Shown here: one piece after another, positions 1 to 5,573 of the stretch
Numbering within the stretch: the stretch's first letter is position 1
How the letters are laid out: every line of letters begins with the position of its first letter
Assembly: GCA_027013765.1 (NCBI GenBank)
Contig: JALWGG010000022.1
Coordinates: forward strand, 1-5,651
Source of the DNA: Acidilobaceae archaeon
GTDB taxonomy: Archaea > Thermoproteota > Thermoprotei_A > Sulfolobales > Acidilobaceae
DNA length: 5,651 nucleotides
Direction: 5' to 3'
Notes under the pieces: model-generated
What the model saw: the letters and a program-made list of their open reading frames with translations, nothing else
Databases searched by the model: none
Told to the model about the DNA's origin: nothing
Made by a program: the position numbers and the translations under genes

Positions 1-68
1 ACTTCTACCTTAAGAAGAAGGGGGTCAACGTCTACCTTGGCCCGGTCGAGAAGCTCCTGGGTGGGTAG
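1..68 (+). CDS. C-terminal tail of a gene, probably phosphomevalonate dehydratase large subunit (aconitase X catalytic subunit)
   Basis: Only about the last 21 codons are present. The open frame uses codons starting at base 3 and stops at TAG 66-68; the other two frames give no comparable tail. The visible end includes KKKGVNVYLGPVEKLL. From memory, the end of the aconitase X (DUF521) catalytic subunit has a similar pattern: a Tyr-Leu pair, a Gly-Val-x-Val strand, then a short segment ending in a Glu-Leu or Glu-Cys helix. The strongest argument is position: the next gene, 2 bp downstream, is the partner small subunit, and the two are normally adjacent and cotranscribed. The large subunit carries the iron-sulfur cluster ligands and the active site, none of which lie in this window. 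The assignment is therefore inference from context plus a short, weak sequence resemblance. Confidence 0.6.
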   Translation, partial: FYLKKKGVNVYLGPVEKLLGG

Positions 69-70
69 GG

Positions 71-454
71 ATGGAGTTCAAGGGTAGAGCAATAGTACCA
101 GGCGGGGCGGAGGGAGAGGCCGTTGTAGTGGATTCCATAAGCTTCTACGGGGAAGTAGACCCGGACACGGGCAGGCTAGCAGATGGTAGGAGTATCAAGG
201 GCAGGATCCTCATAGCCAGGAGGACCCGGGGGAGCACGGTAGGCTCCTACATAATATACGCGCTGGCCAAGAACGGTGCAGCCCCAAAGGCTATAATAGT
301 AGAGAGGGCGGAGCCTATTGTGATAGTGGGGGCAATCCTGGCATCAATCCCCCTAATAGACACGCTCCCACCCAAGTTCTTCGAGACGGTAAGAGACGGG
401 TGCAGTATAACAGTAGAAGGGGACACGGTGAGGCTGCTAGAGGAGTGCGGCTAG
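71..454 (+). CDS. Phosphomevalonate dehydratase small subunit (aconitase X swivel domain, DUF126)
   Basis: 127 aa, the usual size for the stand-alone archaeal DUF126 protein. The family is the swivelling domain of aconitase X. In archaea it pairs with the iron-sulfur large subunit to dehydrate (R)-5-phosphomevalonate to trans-anhydromevalonate 5-phosphate, a step of the archaeal mevalonate pathway first shown in Aeropyrum pernix. What I see: a swivel-domain beta core opening with KGRAIVPGGAEGEAVV (residues 4-19), the hallmark loop RGSTVGSY at 53-60 (the family's conserved active-site serine region), and the hydrophobic stretch EPIVIVGAILASIPLID at 81-97, all in family order. The ATG at 71 follows the upstream stop by 2 bp. 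A GGTG at 60-63, inside the end of the upstream gene, sits 7 nt before it, so the pair is probably translationally coupled in one operon. The protein is soluble, with no signal peptide. No alternative function is likely. Confidence 0.93.
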   Translation: MEFKGRAIVPGGAEGEAVVVDSISFYGEVDPDTGRLADGRSIKGRILIARRTRGSTVGSYIIYALAKNGAAPKAIIVERAEPIVIVGAILASIPLIDTLPPKFFETVRDGCSITVEGDTVRLLEECG

Positions 455-473
455 CCATTCTAAAGGGCCCAAG

Positions 474-706
474 ATCCCTCTCAAGGTGCCAGATCCCGTC
501 TGACGTTAATAGTAGTGCCTATGGTTAGCTACGCCACCCTTAGCCGACTCACGGCTACTAATACTGCACGCCGTGGGGCCGCCCCTCCTGTGGTTCCTTG
601 CCAGGTACAGCCTTCATACTCCTGCCAAGTAGCCTAGGGTGGAGAACCCATATCATTCATCCTTAAACGCTCTCGGAGATACCGCTAGTCTCCGGCACCC
701 TGGGAT
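474..706. other. Gene-free stretch with a long-range inverted repeat and internal hairpins; possible structured RNA
   Basis: The 333 bp between the dehydratase subunit and the polymerase (455-787) contain no convincing reading frame on either strand. Bases 479-490 and 694-705 can pair over 12 positions with one A-C mismatch and one G-U; the core is GGTGCC (485-490) with GGCACC (694-699). An alternative outer helix pairs ATCCC (474-478) with GGGAT (702-706). Inside are small perfect stems: TAGCCG/CGGCTA (541-546 and 552-557), GGGG/CCCC (575-578 and 582-585), CCTG/CAGG (587-590 and 602-605), GGGT/ACCC (637-640 and 646-649) and CGGAGA/TCTCCG (674-679 and 689-694). A closing helix around hairpins is typical of a structured RNA. 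However, I recognise no RNase P, SRP, 5S, tRNA, C/D or H/ACA signature, and such pairing can occur by chance. The strand is not determined. Confidence 0.25.
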
Positions 707-720
707 GCATAATGTTGTTG

Positions 721-730
721 CTATATTAAG
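721..730 (+). promoter_or_regulatory. Probable TATA-type promoter for the DNA polymerase gene (may also work on the minus strand)
   Basis: CTATATTAAG lies in the most A+T-rich part of the intergenic stretch. About 25 bp downstream, transcription would begin near 750-755, leaving a leader of about 35 nt that contains the ribosome binding site. The complement, CTTAATATAG, resembles an archaeal TATA box equally well. Fired on the minus strand it would start near 698-705, at the edge of the inverted repeat. A second candidate, TTATAGG near 754-760, would give a nearly leaderless transcript and fits less well with the clear ribosome binding site. This is motif reading only. Confidence 0.4.
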
Positions 731-775
731 CCTAGCCTGTATAACAGAATTAGTTATAGGACGAGGGGATATTTA

Positions 776-780
776 GGTGG
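776..780 (+). promoter_or_regulatory. Ribosome binding site that supports the TTG start of the polymerase
   Basis: GGTGG at 776-780 matches the anti-Shine-Dalgarno tail of archaeal 16S rRNA. Its GGTG ends 8 nt before the TTG at 788. An in-frame TAG at 782-784 blocks any earlier start, and the first 12 residues encoded from the TTG align with the N terminus of family B polymerases, so the TTG at 788 is the best start. Confidence 0.65.
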
Positions 781-787
781 CTAGGGG

Positions 788-3172
788 TTGAGGGTCAGAT
801 TCCAGCTATTAGACGTCTCCTATGAAGTCTCTGGCAGGAGCCCCACAATTATCCTGTATGCAAGACTGGATACGGGTGAGAGGGCGGTACTACTATATGA
901 GGGCTTCAGGCCCTACTTCTATGCAGTCCTTGATGACGGAGCAGATGTGGACGCCGTTATAGAGGGGGTTAAGAGGGTTAGCAGGCCAGAGAGCCCAATA
1001 GTATCGGTAGACCTTGAGGAGATGAAGTATTTTGGGAGGCCGGTGAAGGCGCTCAGAATCACAACAATGATACCGGCATACGTGCGCAGGTATAGGGATG
1101 AGGTGGCCCGCATACCGGGCGTTGCAGAGGTCCTGGAGGCGGATATACGCTTCACGATGAGGTTCCTAATAGACTTCAACCTATACCCGATGAGGTGGTA
1201 TATCGCTGAGGCCGAGGAGCTAAGGAGGCTCCCAGGCTTCAGGGTAGACAAGTTCTACAGGATAACCGGGCCTATAGAGGAGGACCCGGAGAGGAGGGAC
1301 ATAGACCCCCTGGAGGGGCTCAGGATAATGGCGTTCGATATAGAAGCCTACAACCCTAAGGGGAGCCCCGAGCCCCTCAGGGACCCGGTAATAATAATAG
1401 GCGTCATGGATAACGGGGACGACGAGCCCAGGCTACTGACGGCGGAGGACCACAAGGATAGGAGCCTGATATACGGGTTCATCAAGGAGGTCCAGGACAG
1501 GGACCCAGACATAGTAATAGGATACAACCAAAACAGGTTCGACTGGCCATACCTGATGGAGAGGGCCAAGATCCACGGGTTAAAACTAGACGTTGGGCGT
1601 AGGATTGGGGGGACGCCGCAGACGAGCACATACGGCCACATATCACTGCCGGGAAGGTTGAACGTTGACCTGTATGACTTCGCTGAGGAGATTAGTGGGG
1701 TCAAGGTTAAGAGTCTAGAGGAGGTTGCAGACTACCTAGGCGTCATGCCCCGGCGTGAACGGGTTGAGATAGATTGGTGGAGGATCGCGGAGTACTGGGA
1801 TGACCCGGGGAAGAGGAGGATACTCCTAGAGTATGCAAGGGACGATGTGAGGGCTACAATGATGCTTGGAGGCAAGATGCTCCCATTCGGGGCACAGCTA
1901 AGCCAGGTAAGCGGCCTCCCAATGGACCAGGTCATGGCCGCGAGCGTCGGCTTCAGGCTCGAATGGAGGCTTATGAGGGAGGCCAGGAAGCTGGGGGAGC
2001 TAGTCCCAAACAGGATCCAGAGGGGGGAGGAGACCTATGCCGGAGCCGTGGTACTGAAGCCGAGGCCCGGGATACATGAGTGGATTGCGGTGCTGGACTT
2101 CAGCAGCATGTACCCCAACATAATGATTAAGTATAACGTGGGCGCAGACACCCTGGTAAGGCCTGGAGAGGAGGCCGGGGACTACTACGTGGCCCCCGAC
2201 GTCGGGCATAAATTCAGGAAGGAGCCTCCAGGCTTCTTCAAGACAGTGCTTGAGAAGTTCCTATCAATGAGGAAGCTTGTGAAGGAGCAGATGAAGAAGG
2301 TCCCCAAGGACTCCCCAGAGTATAGGCTCCTGGATGAGCGTCAGAAGGCGATTAAGGTCCTCGCGAACGCGTGCTACGGCTACATGGGGTGGAGCGGGGC
2401 CAGGTGGTATTGCAGGGAGTGCGCCGAGTCCGTAACAGCATGGGGGAGGCACACAATACTGTCCGCCATAGAGCTTGCAAGGAGCCTAGGGCTAGAGGTT
2501 GTATACGGAGACACCGACAGCATATTCGTCAAGTATGACAAGGACAAGGTGGCCAGGCTAATAGAGGCTATAGAGGAGGACCTAGGATTCGAGATAAAGC
2601 TAGAGAAGGTCTATAAACGCGTATTCTTCACCGAGGCCAAGAAGAGGTATGTAGGGTTAACCATAGACGGTAAGGTAGATGTTGTAGGGTTCGAAGCGGT
2701 AAGGGGCGACTGGAGCGAGCTGGCAAAGGAGACCCAGATCAGGGTGGCAGAAATAATCCTAAGGACCGGGAAGGTGGAGGATGCAGTGGAGTATGTAAGG
2801 GGGATCATAGAGGACCTGAAGGCTGGTAGGATAGACCTGAAGAGGCTAGTAATATGGAAGACACTAACCAGGAGGCCAGACCTCTATGAGGCAGAGCAGC
2901 CCCACGTGCATGCTGCAAGACTTATGGAGCGCGCGGGGTATAGGGTGGAGCCTGGGATGAAGATCGGGTTCATAATAACCCGGGGGGGAGGGCCGCTGTC
3001 TAGGAGGGCTAAACCATACTTCATGGTTAGCCCTGACGAGGTGGACGTGAATTATTATATAGATAAGCAGGTGGTTCAGGCGGCCCTAAGGATACTCAGG
3101 TACTTCGGGGTTAGCGAGAAAAAGTTGAAGAGTGGTAGGAGGCAGACAAGCCTAATGGACTTCCTAGGTTAG
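788..3172 (+). CDS. polB: Family B DNA polymerase with 3'-5' exonuclease (crenarchaeal PolB3 / Pfu-like type)
   Basis: 794 aa, a single-chain replicative or repair-type polymerase close in length to the 770-790 aa archaeal enzymes. Exonuclease motifs are intact: Exo I FDIEAY (D184, E186), Exo II YNQNRFD (246-252, D252) and Exo III YARDD (349-353, D353). Polymerase motifs are intact: motif A DFSSMYPNIM (D437), motif B RQKAIKVLANACYGY (518-532, K523, Y530) and motif C YGDTDS (573-578, D575, D577), followed by KKRY (618-621) before the thumb. The N terminus keeps the residues that form the uracil read-ahead pocket in Pfu-type enzymes (Y12, P42, V99, F122 by eye alignment). The C terminus ends in QTSLMDFL (786-793), a PIP box for binding the PCNA clamp. 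The cysteine pair in YCREC (542, 545) is kept, but the Pfu pair near VGHKF is absent. It starts at TTG 788 with its own promoter, and its end overlaps convergent dnaG by 9 bp. PolB3 rather than PolB1 is inferred from length and Pfu-like layout; inactivated PolB2 is excluded. Confidence 0.96.
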   Translation: MRVRFQLLDVSYEVSGRSPTIILYARLDTGERAVLLYEGFRPYFYAVLDDGADVDAVIEGVKRVSRPESPIVSVDLEEMKYFGRPVKALRITTMIPAYVRRYRDEVARIPGVAEVLEADIRFTMRFLIDFNLYPMRWYIAEAEELRRLPGFRVDKFYRITGPIEEDPERRDIDPLEGLRIMAFDIEAYNPKGSPEPLRDPVIIIGVMDNGDDEPRLLTAEDHKDRSLIYGFIKEVQDRDPDIVIGYNQNRFDWPYLMERAKIHGLKLDVGRRIGGTPQTSTYGHISLPGRLNVDLYDFAEEISGVKVKSLEEVADYLGVMPRRERVEIDWWRIAEYWDDPGKRRILLEYARDDVRATMMLGGKMLPFGAQLSQVSGLPMDQVMAASVGFRLEWRLMREARKLGELVPNRIQRGEETYAGAVVLKPRPGIHEWIAVLDFSSMYPNIMIKYNVGADTLVRPGEEAGDYYVAPDVGHKFRKEPPGFFKTVLEKFLSMRKLVKEQMKKVPKDSPEYRLLDERQKAIKVLANACYGYMGWSGARWYCRECAESVTAWGRHTILSAIELARSLGLEVVYGDTDSIFVKYDKDKVARLIEAIEEDLGFEIKLEKVYKRVFFTEAKKRYVGLTIDGKVDVVGFEAVRGDWSELAKETQIRVAEIILRTGKVEDAVEYVRGIIEDLKAGRIDLKRLVIWKTLTRRPDLYEAEQPHVHAARLMERAGYRVEPGMKIGFIITRGGGPLSRRAKPYFMVSPDEVDVNYYIDKQVVQAALRILRYFGVSEKKLKSGRRQTSLMDFLG

Positions 3173-4366
3173 GTCTGTGAACGTCATGAACCTTATGTTA
3201 CCCGGCCTCCCCTGGAGCTTGCTACCCACCCTGGCTCCTATAAGTAGGGATACCCCCTTATCCGCTGCAGCGTCTAGGAGCCTCTGAGTTATTATGCCGT
3301 CGAATACTATTGCATGTATCTTCCCAGGCTCCTCCTCCTGGATCTTGTTGAATAGGTCCCTAACCTTTACACGCTCGACCTCATTCCAATCCTTGTCATA
3401 GATTATTGCTTCTAGTGTACCCTTTATCCTACCTATATCGTCAATAACCTTCTTGGGTATTGTCATGGTCTGCACTTGCTCCTCCTCTACAGCACGCTCC
3501 TCCGGCTTACGCTCCTCCTCGGGCTTCTCCTTCTTTTCCTCCTTCTCCTCCGGTAGTAGCTTCTTCTTGACCTCCTCCGCGGGTTGCATGCTGGCTAGCG
3601 CCTCTGCTATCTCCCTACCGGTCAACTGCTCTACCTCCATGCCCTTAGGCGCTCTTCCCACGTAGTCGATCTTAGCCTGTGTGAGTAGGTTCTTCAGTAT
3701 AAGATCCCCGCCCCTGTCTCCGTCGACGAATGCTATGGCCTGCTTCTTCTTCGATAGGTCGATTATCGTCTTTGGTATCTTCTCCCTTGCGCCCTCAAGG
3801 GCTATGACGTTTGTGTACCCATACCTCAGCAGGTTGGCGACGTCGGCCCTCCCCTCAACTATTATTATCGTGTCCGACTTGTCCACGTCAGGACCTGCAG
3901 GGAGCTTGTCGGGGCCATACTCCCTTATCTTTGGCTGCTTGGCCTCTATGCCCTGTACCTTGCGTATTATCTCCTTTAGGTCTGGCTCCTCGGCTTTCAT
4001 CTTCTTCAGTATCTCCTTGGACCTGTCGATTATCTTCTTAAGCTTCTCGGCCCTGAGATCCTTGATCTCCTCCACGGTGATCCTGGCGTCATACGGCCCG
4101 ATCCTGTCGACTACCTCAAGCATGGCGGCTAGTATTGCTGTCTCCACCCTGTCCAGGTTGCTTGGTATCTGTATCGTTCCCACGGTCTTCGTCCCCTGGT
4201 ACCTAATATCCACGTGGACCCTGCCAATCTTATCCTTATTCTGGAGCTCTTCAAGGTTGAACTGGCTACCCAGCAGCCCCTCTGTCTGCCCGAAGATCGC
4301 CCCGATAACGTCGTGCCTGTCTACCCTGCCGTCAACCTCTAACCTAGCCTTTATCAGGTACTTCAC
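3164..4366 (-). CDS. dnaG: Archaeal DnaG (TOPRIM primase-like, exosome-associated protein)
   Basis: 400 aa, the normal length for archaeal DnaG. The N terminus MKYLIKARLEVDGRVDRHDV and the block VIGAIFGQTEGLLG (20-33) are signatures of the family. The central TOPRIM domain, about 163-245, shows IIIVEGRADV with catalytic E171 and VDGDRGG with D215 and D217, plus KGMEVEQLTG (241-250) after it. A charged linker of mostly Glu, Lys, Arg and Pro follows (about 264-298), then a conserved C-terminal domain (about 300-400) ending in GRPGNIRFMTFTDLT. In archaea this protein binds the RNA exosome through the Csl4 cap subunit and promotes A-rich RNA degradation; primase activity is reported for Sulfolobus. 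It lacks the bacterial zinc-binding and helicase-binding domains, as expected. The start is GTG at 4366-4364, with GAGGGTG 7 nt upstream. It lies 115 bp downstream of tyrS on the same strand and converges on the polymerase, overlapping it by 9 bp. Confidence 0.96.
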   Translation of the reverse strand: MKYLIKARLEVDGRVDRHDVIGAIFGQTEGLLGSQFNLEELQNKDKIGRVHVDIRYQGTKTVGTIQIPSNLDRVETAILAAMLEVVDRIGPYDARITVEEIKDLRAEKLKKIIDRSKEILKKMKAEEPDLKEIIRKVQGIEAKQPKIREYGPDKLPAGPDVDKSDTIIIVEGRADVANLLRYGYTNVIALEGAREKIPKTIIDLSKKKQAIAFVDGDRGGDLILKNLLTQAKIDYVGRAPKGMEVEQLTGREIAEALASMQPAEEVKKKLLPEEKEEKKEKPEEERKPEERAVEEEQVQTMTIPKKVIDDIGRIKGTLEAIIYDKDWNEVERVKVRDLFNKIQEEEPGKIHAIVFDGIITQRLLDAAADKGVSLLIGARVGSKLQGRPGNIRFMTFTDLT

Positions 4367-4373
4367 CCCTTAA

Positions 4374-4380
4374 CACCCTC
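4374..4380 (-). promoter_or_regulatory. Ribosome binding site of dnaG
   Basis: Read on the minus strand this is GAGGGTG, 7 nt before the GTG start at 4366. It is close to the archaeal consensus GAGGTG and supports the GTG rather than a later codon; the encoded N terminus also matches where the family begins. Confidence 0.6.
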
Positions 4381-4387
4381 TCCGGCT

Positions 4388-4410
4388 CAGTGTCACTGGC
4401 ATCTATGCCA
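4388..4410. repeat. Two overlapping inverted repeats in the dnaG leader, possible operator or hairpin
   Basis: CAGTG-T-CACTG (4388-4398) is a perfect 5-bp inverted repeat around one base. TGGCAT-CT-ATGCCA (4397-4410) is a perfect 6-bp inverted repeat around two bases, sharing TG with the first. Both lie 22-44 bp before the dnaG start. In RNA the second could form a short 4-5 bp hairpin; in DNA either could be a dimeric repressor site. No known regulator motif is recognised. Confidence 0.4.
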
Positions 4411-4433
4411 TGTAGGCTTTAGTGTGGTTGCGA

Positions 4434-4440
4434 GTTAAAG
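4434..4440 (-). promoter_or_regulatory. Possible TATA box for dnaG
   Basis: On the minus strand CTTTAAC (4440-4434) follows an A-rich GGAAAA a few bases upstream. It would place the transcription start near 4410, at the edge of the inverted repeat and about 44 nt before the GTG. Alternatively dnaG is only read through from tyrS, since I see no T-rich terminator between them. The motif is weak. Confidence 0.25.
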
Positions 4441-4481
4441 ACGGTTTTCCACGGGTTGCTTGTAGAAGCGTGGGAATTATG

Positions 4482-5573
4482 CTATCTAGTGATCCTTCCG
4501 CTTATAGCCTCTATGGATTCGAGGACCTCCCTGTCGCTCAGGATCCTTTTCCTTATTGGTTCAAGCATCCTGGCCAGGGCGTCTGCTGTGGCCTTCTTAA
4601 GGTCTAGGGGGTGTAGCTTCTTTTCTTTGAAGTCCCTGGCTAGGTCCTCATACTTCTCATACACCACCGTCCCCCCATACTTGGCTGGCCTCTCGACGAC
4701 GAGCTTGAACCCTGGCTGCTGGAAGAGGATGTACTTGTTTATCTCCATGACGGGGTTGAACTCTTCTTGGCCTGCTGGGCAGTATGCGGCCCTGATCTTC
4801 GCCGCGATAGCCTCGGGGTCCTCGTGCACTAGTATCGTGTTCTCTGGCATGGATTTACTCATCTTAGCGGTAACATATACATCATCGATCTCGCCCACGG
4901 CATCCATCCTCTTAACCCCCCTCAGCCCGGTTATTAGTGGTGTATGTACTGCTACTGGCTTCTTGGCCTTAAGCTTCCCTGCAAGGTCCCTGGCCAGCAT
5001 GTGTGCCTTCCTCTGGTCCATTCCTCCAAGGGCTATGTCCAGGTCTAGGTAGTATATGTCGGCTACCTGCATCGCGGGGTATATGAGCTTCGACGCGTCT
5101 ATCTCGGCCTCCTCAGCCCTCCTACCCATTATCGTTAGGGCCCTCTTTATCCTGGCCAGGCTGGCGTTTTTGGCAACATTTATCACCAGGGCCCAGTAAT
5201 CCTTGTCGGAGGCAAGGTCCTCGGCGTCTATGAAGCGTATCTTCTCCACCGGCACCCCGGCACCCTCCATCACGGCCCTCACGATCCTGGCGGACATCCG
5301 TATCAGGTCCAGGTCTCCCCCCAGCTTGTCATTTATCTTTGCATGCCATGTGGCTTCAAGCACGGTGAAGTCTACCCCGGCGTCGACCATGTCCTTCACC
5401 TTCATTATCCACACGAGCCAGCCTATATGGACTAGGCCGCTCGGCTCATACCCTATGTATCCTTTGGGCCTTGCACTAGTCTCTAGGAGGGTCTTGAGCT
5501 CCTCCCTTGTGACGATCTCCAGCGTGTTCCTGGTGATTAGCTGCATCCTAGTCTCTACATCCAAGCTATGCAC
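4482..5573 (-). CDS. tyrS: Tyrosyl-tRNA synthetase, archaeal type
   Basis: 363 aa, a class I aminoacyl-tRNA synthetase of the archaeal/eukaryotic TyrRS type that charges tRNA-Tyr in the cytoplasm. The Rossmann fold starts with GYIGYEPSGLVHIGW (38-52), where HIGW (49-52) is the HIGH-box equivalent and Y39 matches the tyrosine-binding Tyr of the Methanocaldococcus enzyme. YPAMQVAD (165-172) supplies Y165, Q169 and D172, and GGMDQRKAHMLARDL (183-197) supplies Q187; these fit tyrosine rather than tryptophan specificity. KMSKS is at 237-241. The C-terminal anticodon-binding part includes AYCPAG (263-268), KYGG (298-301), LHPLDLKKA (320-328) and LEPIRKRI (337-344). The GTG start at 5573-5571 overlaps the preceding gene's stop. 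A GGGAG (5590-5586) is 12 nt upstream, rather far, so TTG at 5564 or ATG at 5546 are possible starts. A weak TATA-like TTTAG near 5601-5605 could instead give a leaderless transcript. TrpRS is excluded by the motifs. Confidence 0.96.
   Translation of the reverse strand: MHSLDVETRMQLITRNTLEIVTREELKTLLETSARPKGYIGYEPSGLVHIGWLVWIMKVKDMVDAGVDFTVLEATWHAKINDKLGGDLDLIRMSARIVRAVMEGAGVPVEKIRFIDAEDLASDKDYWALVINVAKNASLARIKRALTIMGRRAEEAEIDASKLIYPAMQVADIYYLDLDIALGGMDQRKAHMLARDLAGKLKAKKPVAVHTPLITGLRGVKRMDAVGEIDDVYVTAKMSKSMPENTILVHEDPEAIAAKIRAAYCPAGQEEFNPVMEINKYILFQQPGFKLVVERPAKYGGTVVYEKYEDLARDFKEKKLHPLDLKKATADALARMLEPIRKRILSDREVLESIEAISGRITR

Noticed and set aside
558..617. Minus-strand ORF of 19 codons starting ATG at 617-615 behind GGCAGGAGT
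   Set aside because: The start context is good, but the peptide is only 19 residues long and rich in Pro, Gly and Glu, with nothing supporting it. It also lies inside the inverted-repeat region, whose structure is the better explanation.
474..706. RNase P RNA, SRP RNA or an intron-containing tRNA
   Set aside because: The stretch AGGGTGCC on the minus strand recalls archaeal RNase P RNA, but the universal GAGGAAAG-type and ACAGAAA-type cores are missing. No SRP loop motif and no T-loop GGTTCRANNCC next to the GGTGCC/GGCACC helix were found.
455..787. C/D or H/ACA guide RNA
   Set aside because: No paired RTGATGA and CTGA boxes at suitable spacing on either strand, and no hairpin followed by ACA at the expected distance.
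3164..3172. Frameshift or wrong stop at the polymerase-dnaG junction
   Set aside because: Both C termini fit their families (PIP box in the polymerase, the FTDLT-type end in DnaG), so the overlap looks genuine.
3681..4373. Long plus-strand open frame (230 codons) opposite dnaG
   Set aside because: It is the complement of a clearly conserved gene. The translation is a Ser/Ile/Leu-rich product typical of antisense shadows, with no domain pattern.
4456..5052. Plus-strand open frame of 198 codons opposite tyrS
   Set aside because: Antisense of the conserved TyrRS coding region. Its composition simply mirrors the AGG- and GCC-rich sense strand.
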